Assembly (NCBI RefSeq): GCF_002142215.1
Contig: NZ_NAST01000008.1
Span: 1-64,000 of the forward strand
Direction: 5' to 3'
Source: Gilliamella sp. N-G2
GTDB taxonomy: Bacteria; Pseudomonadota; Gammaproteobacteria; Enterobacterales; Orbaceae
Length of the DNA: 64,000 nt
A program made the translations under genes and the position numbers. The notes beneath the pieces are model-generated. The model saw only the letters and a list, made by a program, of their open reading frames with translations. It was not told where the DNA came from and made no database searches. Below, piece after piece: positions 44,929-54,349 of this stretch. Position 1 is the stretch's first letter; every line of letters starts with the position of its first letter.

Positions 44929-46455
44929 ATGAAATACAGTTTATTGTTTTTATCGGTGTTAAGTTGTTTAGCATCTTCTGCTTATGCGACTTCCGCGAAA
45001 GCTAATGTCGAAGAGCGTTGTCACGCATTGTCAAATTTGAAATTAGAGAATGCTAAAGTAGTAAGTAGCGAATTAATTGCCGATCGTTTTTCACCAAGTT
45101 CTAAATTAGCTGATACTTTAAGAGGCGCTAAAGCTAAAGAAATTGTCGATTTACCGCAGATTTGTCGTGTCGAATTATCCATTGAACCGGCTATTAATGT
45201 CGAAGTTTGGTTGCCGACTAATTGGAATCAACGATTACAAGCAATAGGTGGCGGTGGATATGCAGGATTTATACCATTTGATAAATTAGCCGTAGCTGCT
45301 AAAAATGGTTATGTTGCAGCTGCTACAGATACTGGACATACCGGTAATTTAGTTGAAGGTAAATTTGTCTTTAAAGATGGCAAATTACAGGCCGATTCGG
45401 TAACTGATTTTGCTTATCGCAGTGTACACGAGATGACAGTAAAAACCAAACAAGTCATAGTGTCATATTATGGTCAAGCTGCTAATTATGCATATTGGAA
45501 TGGTTGTTCAACGGGTGGAAGACAAGGGCTAATGGAAGCACAAAGGTATCCGGCGGATTATGATGGTTTGTATATTGCAGCACCAGCGATCCATTGGGAT
45601 AAATTTATACCAGCAGAAATATGGCCTCAAATTGTTATGCAACAAGAGCTAGGTAAACCGATCGATAGTGATAAACTGGAAAAAGTTAGAAAAGCGATTA
45701 TTGAACTGGCTGATGAAAAAGATGGTATTAAAGATGGTTTAGTTAGTGATCCTGCAGCAGTAGATATCAGTGATGAATTACTATATAAAACAGGACTTGA
45801 TAAGGACGAAGTTCGCACATTAAGAAAAATTTGGCAAGGACCAACAGATCAAAATGGCAAATCTTTATGGTTTAGCATTGAACCGACTGCACCACTTGAT
45901 GTTTTAGCTAGTAATAAAGGACCTTTTCCTATTCCAGAAGATTATTTAAAGTATTGGATTAAACAAGATCCTAATTTTGACTGGAAAACCTTAGGTTACA
46001 GCGGTTTTGATAACTATTTTAATGAATCAGTAGAGTTATTCCGTCCAATAATGGGAACTGATAATGCCGATTTGAGTCAATTTAAAAAATTGGGTGGTAA
46101 AATGATTATTTGGCATGGCTTGAATGATCGCCTGATCGCACCAAAAGGAACAATTCAATATTATAATAATGTATTGAAGATTATGGGCGGTAAAGATTCA
46201 GTAGATGATTTTGCAAAATTCTACCTCGCTCCTGGTGTTGACCATTGTAATGGAGGCGATGGCCCAGATAAAATTAATGGTTTTGAGTCGCTCGTTAATT
46301 GGGTTGAGAAAAAACAAGCGCCAAACAGATTAATTGCCCAAAAAATTGAAAATGGTCAGGTCACTCTACAACGTCCTTTATGCCAATATCCACAAAAAAC
46401 GATTTATCAAGGTAAAGGGGATACTAATAATCCTGAAAACTTTGTTTGTCAGTAA
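44929..46455 (+). CDS. secreted tannase/feruloyl esterase family hydrolase
   Basis: This 508-aa protein has a signal peptide (MKYSLLFLSVLSCLASSAYA) and an alpha/beta hydrolase fold of the tannase/feruloyl esterase family. The nucleophile Ser is in YWNGCSTGGRQGLMEAQRYP (near residue 196), with ADYDGLYIAAPAIHW after it, an acid Asp in HGLNDRLIAPKG and His in APGVDHCNGGDGP. The paired cysteines beside the Ser and His are a family trait. It would cut phenolic esters of plant cell walls, which fits a plant-feeding or pollen-feeding host. Two ATGs at 44926 and 44929 are possible starts. Confidence 0.88.
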   Translation: MKYSLLFLSVLSCLASSAYATSAKANVEERCHALSNLKLENAKVVSSELIADRFSPSSKLADTLRGAKAKEIVDLPQICRVELSIEPAINVEVWLPTNWNQRLQAIGGGGYAGFIPFDKLAVAAKNGYVAAATDTGHTGNLVEGKFVFKDGKLQADSVTDFAYRSVHEMTVKTKQVIVSYYGQAANYAYWNGCSTGGRQGLMEAQRYPADYDGLYIAAPAIHWDKFIPAEIWPQIVMQQELGKPIDSDKLEKVRKAIIELADEKDGIKDGLVSDPAAVDISDELLYKTGLDKDEVRTLRKIWQGPTDQNGKSLWFSIEPTAPLDVLASNKGPFPIPEDYLKYWIKQDPNFDWKTLGYSGFDNYFNESVELFRPIMGTDNADLSQFKKLGGKMIIWHGLNDRLIAPKGTIQYYNNVLKIMGGKDSVDDFAKFYLAPGVDHCNGGDGPDKINGFESLVNWVEKKQAPNRLIAQKIENGQVTLQRPLCQYPQKTIYQGKGDTNNPENFVCQ

Positions 46456-46465
46456 TTAAATCATT

Positions 46466-46495
46466 AGCTAACCAATATATTTGGTTAGCTTTTTT
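46466..46495 (+). terminator. terminator of the tannase-family gene
   Basis: AGCTAACCAA (46466-46475), loop TATAT, TTGGTTAGCT (46481-46490), then TTTTT. Confidence 0.92.
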
Positions 46496-46526
46496 ATCCT
46501 TTCAAAAATAACTGTTCAAATAATTA

Positions 46527-46898
46527 CTAATTTTGTCGTTTTCTCGCTCGACAAATCGCTTGATGATTTTCATCGGCCCACTGTATTAATGTATTCATTG
46601 GTTTAAGAAATGATATACCAAGTTCAGCTAGAGCGTACTCTACACGAGCTGGGACTTGTGCATAAACGGTTCGAGTGATATAACCATCTTTTTCTAGTCT
46701 TTTTAATGTCCGTGACAGCATTTGTCGTGATATATCGCCAATTTCTCTATGTAAAGAATTGAATCGCATAGCATTATGTTCTAATGATTTTAGAATTAAC
46801 AGACTCCATTGATCGCCAATTCTATCGAGAACATCACGAATAGGACATGGATGGTCAAATTCAAATAGTTCACTTCTTGTCGTTTTAGTCATTGTCAT
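46527..46898 (-). CDS. HxlR family transcriptional regulator
   Basis: This 123-aa winged-helix protein shows CPIRDVLDRIGDQWSLLILKSL, RFNSLHREIGDISRQMLSRTLKRLEKDGYI, and PARVEYALAELG, the HxlR pattern. A conserved cysteine (HPCPI) near residue 18 is the likely sensor. It is divergent from the SnoaL-like gene 178 bases away and probably controls it. Confidence 0.87.
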   Translation of the reverse strand: MTMTKTTRSELFEFDHPCPIRDVLDRIGDQWSLLILKSLEHNAMRFNSLHREIGDISRQMLSRTLKRLEKDGYITRTVYAQVPARVEYALAELGISFLKPMNTLIQWADENHQAICRARKRQN

Positions 46899-47076
46899 AA
46901 TTTTCGTTATCTAGTTTCCCTAAACAGATTAAGTCACATTGAGCTGACCTAGTCATGTTTATGTTACTTATTGTTTTATTTGGTTTTTATTGTTACCATT
47001 CAAGCAGTCTACATTATAGACTAATAACGCATTATAGATAGAGTTTATCTAAATTAAAATAGAAATTGGAGTTGGT

Positions 47077-47547
47077 ATGAATATAATTAAAAAAAGCTTT
47101 GTTATTGGTATTTGTTTGTTGAGTTTTACTGGTATTGCCGTTGCAAAAGATCTAAAGCAAAGAAATCTCGTTCAAGAGGAAGAAAATCGTACACTGGTTA
47201 TCAATTTTTATAATAACTTCTTTAATAAGCATCAAGTGGCTGAGGCAACTAAAACGTTGGCTGAAGATTATAAACAACATAATCCCTATGTCGCTAATGG
47301 TAGAACACCTGCGATTACGTATTTCGAAGGCTTCTTTAAGCAAAATCCGCAGTCAAGTGCTACTATAATTCGTTCATCAGTAGAAGGCGATATTGTATGG
47401 TTACATGTCCATTCTAAAATCAATAATGATGATCTTGGTAAAGCGGTAGTTGATATATTCCGAGTTAAAGATGGAAAAATAGTGGAACATTGGGATGTGA
47501 TCCAAAATGTACCAGAGCAGGCAGAAAATAATAATACGATGTTTTAA
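47077..47547 (+). CDS. exported SnoaL-like (NTF2-fold) protein
   Basis: This 156-aa protein has a signal peptide (cleaved after AVA, about residue 22) and a SnoaL/NTF2-like domain: VINFYNNFFNKHQVAEATKTLAEDYKQHNPYVANGR, WLHVHS, and VVDIFRVKDGKIVEHWDVIQNVPE. Family members include cyclases and hydrolases, but many have no known role. Pairing with an HxlR regulator is common. Own terminator at 47568. Confidence 0.85.
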   Translation: MNIIKKSFVIGICLLSFTGIAVAKDLKQRNLVQEEENRTLVINFYNNFFNKHQVAEATKTLAEDYKQHNPYVANGRTPAITYFEGFFKQNPQSSATIIRSSVEGDIVWLHVHSKINNDDLGKAVVDIFRVKDGKIVEHWDVIQNVPEQAENNNTMF

Positions 47548-47567
47548 TGATTGATTCGATAACTTAT

Positions 47568-47592
47568 AAGCGCCTTAATGGCGCTTTTTTCG
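47568..47592 (+). terminator. terminator of the SnoaL-like gene
   Basis: AAGCGCC (47568-47574), loop TTAAT, GGCGCTT (47580-47586), then TTTT. Confidence 0.9.
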
Positions 47593-47715
47593 TTCTTTTT
47601 AATTTTTTTAACTTTAAATATTAAGTAAAAATTTATTTGTCATTTCTATTTACGATCCAGCTATTTGTATTTTATATAAAAATCGCTGTTTTTTTGTGCT
47701 TTTGATGGTGTCTTT

Positions 47716-47731
47716 TTTGAACTAGATCACA
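47716..47731. promoter_or_regulatory. CRP-like site 1 upstream of the PTS operon
   Basis: TTTGA, ACTAGA, TCACA: 9 of 10 conserved positions of TGTGA-N6-TCACA. Confidence 0.6.
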
Positions 47732-47878
47732 AAAATAAGCGTTTTAACATTGAATAATTCAAATTATCACTTTTCTATTAGTTTAAATGAATTTTTATTT
47801 TATTCAAAATAATCATGATGTTAATTTTTTATATTGTCCTTTCAGTAACTTATTTTAGCTTCGATTTTATTATTATTT

Positions 47879-47894
47879 TGTGACTTGAATCACT
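47879..47894. promoter_or_regulatory. CRP-like site 2 upstream of the PTS operon
   Basis: TGTGA, CTTGAA, TCACT: 9 of 10 conserved positions. Its centre is 31 bases from site 3, three helical turns. Confidence 0.75.
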
Positions 47895-47909
47895 CGCCGT
47901 ATCAAACAG

Positions 47910-47925
47910 TGTGATATGTATCACG
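47910..47925. promoter_or_regulatory. CRP-like site 3 upstream of the PTS operon
   Basis: TGTGA, TATGTA, TCACG: 9 of 10 conserved positions. It lies 135 bases before the IIB start. Confidence 0.75.
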
Positions 47926-48059
47926 AATCGGTAAATTTTCATTATTTAATATAAAAATCAGCAAATAGCTTAATAAATAAGAAATTTGTAAGAAATTTAT
48001 ATTTTAGTTTTTTAGTAAAAACTCAATGTTAGGCAAAAATCGAAAAAAGGAGATTAGCA

Positions 48060-48341
48060 ATGTTAAAAATTCGGACAGTATGTGGAAATGGTATTGGTAG
48101 TTCATTAATGGCGGCTAATCACGTAAAGAATATCTGTGCTACTTTGAATATCAAGGCTGATGTGGCGTCAATAGATTTTGCTAATGCCGAAGGTGAAAAA
48201 GCAGATCTATATGTGACCATTAAAGATTTAGCTAAACAATTTTCTGATCAATCAAAAGTTGTCATTATTCGTAGTTATGTCAATAAAAAGCAAATTGAGG
48301 AAGACATTAGTGAAAAATTACAGCAATTAGCTGAAATTTGA
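48060..48341 (+). CDS. PTS ascorbate-type IIB component
   Basis: This 93-aa protein has the phosphorylated cysteine in TVCGNGIGSSLM at residue 8 or so and the small IIB fold of the lactose/ascorbate group. It passes phosphate to the sugar carried by IIC. AAAGGAG precedes the ATG. The IIC gene follows by 24 bases. No IIA gene is in the window, so one elsewhere must supply the phosphate. Confidence 0.87.
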   Translation: MLKIRTVCGNGIGSSLMAANHVKNICATLNIKADVASIDFANAEGEKADLYVTIKDLAKQFSDQSKVVIIRSYVNKKQIEEDISEKLQQLAEI

Positions 48342-48365
48342 TGTTTTTTCAAAGGAGATATTCTT

Positions 48366-49736
48366 ATGCAATTGTTACTTTCATTTTTAACGGAGATTTT
48401 TAGTCAACCAGCTTTTTTAATGGGAATTATTGCTTTTGTAGGATTAGTTTGTTTGCGTTCTCCATTAAATAAACTTTTGACAGGAACTTTAAAACCAATT
48501 TTAGGTTACTTAATGTTAAGTGCTGGTGCTGGTGTAATTATTAGCAACTTAAATCCATTGGGTAGCATTATTGAAGCTGGATTTGGTATTCGTGGTGTTA
48601 TTCCTAATAATGAAGCAATAGTATCGGTAGCACAAAAAGTTTTAGGTGTTGAAACCATGAGTATTTTGTTGCTGGGCTTTATTATAAATTTAATTATTGC
48701 TCGGTTTACTAAATATAAATATATATTTTTAACTGGTCACCATTCATTCTTTCTTGCCTGTTTATTTTCAGCTGTTCTACGCGCGGCTAAATTTGATGGT
48801 TGGGAACTCATTATTATTGGTGGTTTTTTATTAGGTTCATGGTCAGCGATTTCACCTGCAATTGGTCAAAATTACACAAAGCAAGTTACAGATGATGGCG
48901 GGATTGCCATGGGGCATTTTGGTTCGATTGGTTATTATTTATCTGCGTTTATTGCTAAAAGAGTCGGGGATAAAAATAATTCCTTTGCCGATACCGAAAT
49001 ATCTGAAAAATGGGGGTTTTTACGAGATACAACTGTAACAACTGGTATCGTAATGGTAATCATATATATTTTTTGTAGCTTAGTTGCCGGAAGTGAATAT
49101 ATGGCTACTATTACCGAACAAAGCCCAATCATCTTTTCCATTCTGAGTGGTTTACAATTTGCGGTTGGTGTGGCTATTGTTTATAACGGTGTTAGATTAA
49201 TTCTAGGTGATCTTGTTCCAGCCTTCCAAGGTATAAGTCAAAAACTTATTCCTAATTCAATACCGGCAGTCGATTGTGCTGTATTTTTTACCTTTAGTCC
49301 TACCGCTGTTGTCGTTGGTTTTATTTGTTCATTTATCGGTGGATTAATTGGTATGTTTATTTTAGGTGGAATGGGGATGGCATTAATTATTCCAGGTATG
49401 GTGCCTCATTTCTTCTGTGGCGGTACCTCAGGTGTATTTGCGGATAAATTAGGTGGCAAACGAGGTTGTATTATCGCATCTTTTATTGGTGGAATATTAT
49501 TAGCGTTCTTGCCAGCATTATTATTACCTACATTAGGCGATTTAGGTTTCCAAAACTCAACTTTTGCTGATTTTGATTTTGCAGTTTGGGGGATCATCAT
49601 TGGTAAACTATTTAATATTTTCGGTCAAACTGCTATCTATTTTATCTGTTTAATTTTAATCATTGTTCTTTGTGTGCCATTCTTCTTTAAATCTATCAAA
49701 GTTGTTGGTGATTCAAGAAATATAGACCAATCATAA
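48366..49736 (+). CDS. PTS ascorbate-type IIC permease (UlaA-like)
   Basis: This 456-aa protein has about eleven membrane segments and reads like UlaA/SgaT: LNPLGSIIEAGFGIRGVIPNNEAI, FTKYKYIFLTGHHSFF, DDGGIAMGHFGSIGYYL, and MVPHFFCGGTSGVFADKLGGKRGCI. In E. coli UlaA takes up ascorbate. The downstream kinase and aldolase are not Ula enzymes, so the substrate here is probably another compound. Confidence 0.87.
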   Translation: MQLLLSFLTEIFSQPAFLMGIIAFVGLVCLRSPLNKLLTGTLKPILGYLMLSAGAGVIISNLNPLGSIIEAGFGIRGVIPNNEAIVSVAQKVLGVETMSILLLGFIINLIIARFTKYKYIFLTGHHSFFLACLFSAVLRAAKFDGWELIIIGGFLLGSWSAISPAIGQNYTKQVTDDGGIAMGHFGSIGYYLSAFIAKRVGDKNNSFADTEISEKWGFLRDTTVTTGIVMVIIYIFCSLVAGSEYMATITEQSPIIFSILSGLQFAVGVAIVYNGVRLILGDLVPAFQGISQKLIPNSIPAVDCAVFFTFSPTAVVVGFICSFIGGLIGMFILGGMGMALIIPGMVPHFFCGGTSGVFADKLGGKRGCIIASFIGGILLAFLPALLLPTLGDLGFQNSTFADFDFAVWGIIIGKLFNIFGQTAIYFICLILIIVLCVPFFFKSIKVVGDSRNIDQS

Positions 49737-49745
49737 TTTGCGACT

Positions 49746-49777
49746 TCATGGTCGAGTAATTTTATTCTCAACCATGA
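49746..49777 (+). terminator. hairpin between IIC and the kinase
   Basis: TCATGGTCGAG (49746-49756) pairs with CTCAACCATGA (49767-49777) with one mismatch and no U-run. Likely an mRNA-processing or partial attenuation point rather than an operon end. Confidence 0.5.
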
Positions 49778-49852
49778 GTTACTCATTATTTGCAATTAAT
49801 GAATCTTAGTAAAAACAATTTTTATAGTTAAATGAATAATTAAGGATTAATT

Positions 49853-50812
49853 ATGGCAATACTGACAATTGGACTAGCTTGTTATGATCAGTTCTATTTT
49901 ACAACTAGTTATCCAAAAGAGAACAGTAAATCATTTGCTTATGATTTTATTGAAAGCGGTGGTGGCCCTTGTGCAAATGCGGCTTATTTATTGGGGCTAT
50001 GGGGAGAAGATATTTACCACTTAGGACATTTGCATGATGATATATACGGTAACAAAATTGTCTCTGAATTTAAACAAATTGGCGTGAAAACTGACCAAAT
50101 TATTTTTTCAGATGAGATGATTACGCCACTTGCTGCTATTACCGTCAATAAAGAAAATGGCTCGCGAACTATTATTACGCGAAAATTAAATACTCCACCA
50201 TCAATAACGACTACCGAAAAAAATAAATTGAATCAGTTTATTCGATATTTACAAGAAAATAAGCGTGATTTAGTTATTCTCATCGATGGTCATGAACCAG
50301 AATTAAGTGAATATGTCATTAAACAATTACCTAATGTCAAAGTTGTCATGGATGCTGGATCGTTACGAGATAGTAATCTCTATTTAGCCAAATATACGGA
50401 TTATCTAGTTGCAAGTGAAAATTTTGCACTTGCTTATGCCCATTTAGATGAATTTACAAATAAAAAGTCATTAGAAAGTGCATTGAAAAAACTAACATCA
50501 ATAGCTAGAGGTTCGGCTTTTATAACATTAGGCGAAAAGGGATGTGCTTATATGGAAGATAAAAAAGTTAAAGTTAGCCCAAGCTTTCTTTGTCAATCAA
50601 TTGATACGACAGGTGCTGGAGACATATTTCATGGGGCATTTTCCTATGGGGTAAGTTATGGTTGGAACATTGAAGAGATTATTTCATTTGCAAGTTTAAC
50701 CGCAGCAATTTCGATTGAACGTAAAGGTGTTCGTAAAGCAATGCCTAATTTATCTGAAGTCAATAAAGCGCAACGTAGATTTGAAAGAAATTTGACTGAA
50801 TATTTTAAATAA
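49853..50812 (+). CDS. PfkB family sugar kinase
   Basis: This 319-aa ribokinase-type kinase has an N-terminal GGGPCANAAYLLGLWG block (family signature 1) near residue 37 and the C-terminal DTTGAGDIFHGAFSYG anion-hole/catalytic base motif near residue 250. With a class II aldolase directly downstream, it would phosphorylate a PTS-derived sugar phosphate to a bisphosphate, as LacC/tagatose-6-P kinase does. The exact substrate is unknown. Confidence 0.85.
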   Translation: MAILTIGLACYDQFYFTTSYPKENSKSFAYDFIESGGGPCANAAYLLGLWGEDIYHLGHLHDDIYGNKIVSEFKQIGVKTDQIIFSDEMITPLAAITVNKENGSRTIITRKLNTPPSITTTEKNKLNQFIRYLQENKRDLVILIDGHEPELSEYVIKQLPNVKVVMDAGSLRDSNLYLAKYTDYLVASENFALAYAHLDEFTNKKSLESALKKLTSIARGSAFITLGEKGCAYMEDKKVKVSPSFLCQSIDTTGAGDIFHGAFSYGVSYGWNIEEIISFASLTAAISIERKGVRKAMPNLSEVNKAQRRFERNLTEYFK

Positions 50813-50845
50813 CTAATTAATAAATAAAGGATTAAGAGGTAGATT

Positions 50846-51706
50846 ATGTTAGTTTCAATGAAAGATATGTTAAATAATGCTTATCATGAACATTATGCTG
50901 TAGGACAATTTAATATCAATAATTTGGAATGGGTTGCTACAGTTTTAAAAACAGCAAAAGAGAATCGATCGCCAGCAATTCTTGGTGTATCAGGCGGTAC
51001 AATAAAGCATATGTTGGGCTTTAATACTATCCATGCTATTGTCAAAAATGCAATGGATTATTTAGATATTGATGTACCTATTGCTTTACATTTGGATCAT
51101 GGTCAAAGTTATGAATCTTGTTTTGCCGCAATTAATGCAGGATTCAGTTCAGTAATGTTTGATGGTTCGCATTTACCATTTGAAGAAAATCTCGAAATTA
51201 CCAAACGTATAGTAGATTACGCGCACAAAAGAGGAGTTTCGGTAGAAGCTGAATTAGGGACTATTGCAGGAAGTGAAGATGGAATAGTTAATTCTCAAGT
51301 AATTTATGCAGATCCACATCAATGTTTAACCATGGTAAAAGAAACTAATGTTGATTGTTTAGCTGCAGCATTGGGTTCTACTCACGGTCTATATAAAGGA
51401 AAAGCTAAATTAGGATTTAATGAAATGCAGCATATTTCTAATTTAATAAAAATACCATTAGTGCTTCATGGTGGAACAGGAATTTGTGATGAAGATATGT
51501 TACATGCGATTTCTTTAGGGACAGCAAAAATTAATGTTAATACCGAAAATATGTATACGTGGTGTGTTGCTGTTGGAAAATTATTTGCTGAACAAAAAGA
51601 TCATGACATTAATGACCCTCGTAAAGTGATTAATCATGGATTAAGTCCGGTAGCAGAAAAAATAACAGAACGAATGAAATTATTTGGATCAGTTAATCGA
51701 TATTAA
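50846..51706 (+). CDS. class II ketose-bisphosphate aldolase (GatY/KbaY-type)
   Basis: This 286-aa zinc aldolase shows ALHLDHGQSYESCFAAINAGFSSVMFDGSHLPFEEN (catalytic Asp and zinc His), VEAELGTIAGSEDG, ALGSTHGLYKG, LVLHGGTGI and INVNTEN. It resembles tagatose- or fructose-bisphosphate aldolase. It cleaves the kinase product into dihydroxyacetone phosphate and an aldehyde. It lies 33 bases after the kinase gene, last in the operon. Confidence 0.9.
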   Translation: MLVSMKDMLNNAYHEHYAVGQFNINNLEWVATVLKTAKENRSPAILGVSGGTIKHMLGFNTIHAIVKNAMDYLDIDVPIALHLDHGQSYESCFAAINAGFSSVMFDGSHLPFEENLEITKRIVDYAHKRGVSVEAELGTIAGSEDGIVNSQVIYADPHQCLTMVKETNVDCLAAALGSTHGLYKGKAKLGFNEMQHISNLIKIPLVLHGGTGICDEDMLHAISLGTAKINVNTENMYTWCVAVGKLFAEQKDHDINDPRKVINHGLSPVAEKITERMKLFGSVNRY

Positions 51707-51731
51707 TCGTTCCTTTTATTTAACGAAAAAT

Positions 51732-51759
51732 AAAGCCATCTATCATGATGGCTTTTTTT
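51732..51759 (+). terminator. terminator of the PTS/kinase/aldolase operon
   Basis: AAAGCCATC (51732-51740), loop TATCAT, GATGGCTTT (51747-51755), then T-rich. Confidence 0.93.
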
Positions 51760-51847
51760 ATTAAAAATAATATTGGAAATTAAATAAATTTTATATTTTG
51801 CTGTTTATTTTTTGTTAAACCCAATATACTTGCCATCTCTCTCACAT

Positions 51848-51866
51848 GGTAATGATAATCATTATC
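51848..51866. promoter_or_regulatory. Fur box upstream of the TonB-dependent receptor
   Basis: GGTAATGATAATCATTATC matches the 19-base Fur consensus at 18 positions; a second overlapping repeat continues with ATTATTATT. It is 57 bases before the receptor start. Confidence 0.9.
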
Positions 51867-51922
51867 ATTATTATTTGTGTGGTTAATTTAATTTAAAAAT
51901 GCATTTTATGAAGGAATGAAAT

Positions 51923-54253
51923 ATGAATTATAAGAAGGTGAGTACCATAATGCTCTTTATGAGTTTTTCTCTTCAAGCTGCACCACAGCCTGAAGAGAAT
52001 AAATTGTCTAACAATATAACAGAACAACAAAAAAATAATAAAAGCAAAACAGTTAATGAAGATATTGATGATGTCATGACAGTTATTGCTCGTTCGTCAT
52101 CGCAAGATGAATTAAAAAAAATCAATAGTGTGATTGCTGGTCGTTCTACACTTTCTTCTGGTTTAATTGAACAAAAGCAAGCAGATAATGTCGCCGAATT
52201 ACTTAATACCTTACCTGGTGTAAGTTCTGCTGGTTCGGTAAGGCCGGGAGGACAAACATTAAATATTTGGGGATTTGGTAAAGTTGAAGATGTCAAAATA
52301 ATTGTTGACGGTGCTCAAAAAGGTTTCCAAAAATATCAACAAGGTTCGGTTTTTGTGGAACCAGAATTATTGAAACAAGTTGAAGTTAATAAAGGTCCAC
52401 ATGATGTCAAATTTGGCAATGGTGGATTTGGTGGTGTGGTTAAAATGGAAACTAAAGATGCCATTGATTTACTTGATCCAGATAAATATGTGGGAGGATT
52501 GCTTAAATATAGTTTTCATTCCAATAATCATCAAAATATGGAAACAGGCCTGTCTATGGTCGTACTAAGAATAATTTTTTTGATGGTTTAGTATACTATA
52601 CCAAACGAAATAGCGGTAATTTTAAACGGCCAGATGGATCAAGGTTTGTTTTTTCTGAGGATGATATGGATAGCTACATGAGTAAGTTGAATATTAGACC
52701 TAATGAAGAGCACACTTTTACGTTATCTGGTATTCACTCTAAACGTGATTCTTGGCAACCGTGGGCGGCAAAATATGTCGAAAAAATGACTCCTCCTACA
52801 GCAGCACAGATAAAAAAATATGGTTATAAAGCTGCATGGTTAAGGAAATTGGTAAAAAGATACCAAACAGATGATTCAGCCCAATTTAAATGGAATTACC
52901 AACCAATTTATAATCCGCTCATTGATTTAACACTACATACTACATACTCTAAAACTAAACAACATGATAAGCGTCCAGCTAAATATAATCCGGTTTCTTC
53001 GTTAGGAACCATGGGTAATGAAAGTTGGGTCAGTTATACCGATAAAACGATTGAATTGGAAAATGTAAGTTTAATTAATATTGGTGATGTGAAGAATGCA
53101 TTAAAAATTGGCTCACAAGCTCATTTACATGATCGTAATACATTAATGTATTATAAGGGTTATGAAAAAAAACCAAACTATCATCAGGGTTATTTTCAAC
53201 CAGCATATATGCCATCTGGTAAACAGCAAACTTACAGTTTTTATGTACAAGATGAAATTTCTGTTAGCAATTTTGTTTTAACGCCTAGCCTACGATATGA
53301 TTATGTAAGAAATCATGGCACAAAAAATTATGCCTCCGCTTATAATGATCCTGATCCACGTTTTGGACATGATTATTCTCCGGTGACATATAGTGGTTGG
53401 ACGCCACGATTTGGTACTTATTGGCAAGCAACCAATAATATTGGCTTTTTTGGTGACATCAGTTACGCATGGCAAGCGCCAACCATAGATCAAACTTATG
53501 AAGTGCAATTTACGCCTAAAAATGGCGGAAGTGGTAAGATTACTGCGACGCCGTAATTTAGATAAAGAACGCGATTTATCAATTCGAATTGGTAATATTT
53601 TAGATTTTAATAATTTAATATTGGAAAACGATAAAATACAGGTTCGTAGTACGCTATTTAGGCAACGTGTCACTAATGAAATATTTGTTACTCGTGGCTT
53701 TAATGGATCGATTTGTGGGCCCAATAATTCATGTCCTTTAGGCCAATCTAATTATCGAAATCTTCCGGGTAAATTAATTGTGAAAGGCTTTGAACTTGAA
53801 GCATATTATGATAGTAAATATTGGTTTTCAAGTGCGACATATTCTATACAGAAAGGGGAACGAGATACCGCACCTCAAGCACCTTGGATGCATAACAAAA
53901 CCTATGTAGCGACTATTGCTCCTCGTACAGCCACGTTAACTGCCGGATTTAAAATACCAGAATGGAATATAAGAGCCGGATGGAATGCTCAATTTGTCAG
54001 AAAACAGGATCGAACCGGGCATGAAGATAGAAATCATGATGGTTTACCTGATCTTGGTGCTTATTCATTAGGACCTTCATCAGGGTATTCATTACATAAC
54101 TTATTTGCTAGTTGGCAACCAACCTTTTTACCAAAAGCAGAAGTTAAACTATCTGTAGATAATTTATTTAACAAGGATTACAGACTCTATCTTGGTGAAA
54201 ATACTTATGGTATGGCACGTAACTTTAAAGCCAGTTTTTCTTATCGATTCTGA
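51923..54253 (+). pseudogene. TonB-dependent heme/hemoglobin-type receptor, two frameshifts
   Basis: Three pieces in frames 0, -1 and 0 together make about 776 codons of one outer-membrane receptor. Piece 1 holds the signal peptide (cleaved after QAA), a TonB-box-like DDVMTVIA and the plug with GGQTLNIWGFG and VNKGPHDVKFGNGGFGG. Piece 2 is the first half of the barrel. Piece 3 ends with VDNLFNKDYRLYLGEN and a terminal F. The frame slips near 52547-52556 and again near 53545-53555, so the first frame stops at 52589-52591. It resembles the hemoglobin/transferrin receptor family. Fur control fits iron uptake. It is dead unless these are sequencing errors. Confidence 0.85.
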
Positions 54254-54310
54254 TAATTAAGATATCGTTTTTTGCGATATTGATTAATTGTTTTTTATTC
54301 AAGACTCATA

Positions 54311-54338
54311 AAAGCCCTTATAAAGAAGGGCTTTGTTT
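54311..54338. terminator. bidirectional terminator after the receptor
   Basis: AAAGCCCTT (54311-54319), loop ATAAAG, AAGGGCTTT (54326-54334), then GTTTTAT; convergent genes lie on both sides. Confidence 0.88.
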
Positions 54339-54349
54339 TATATATTTTA

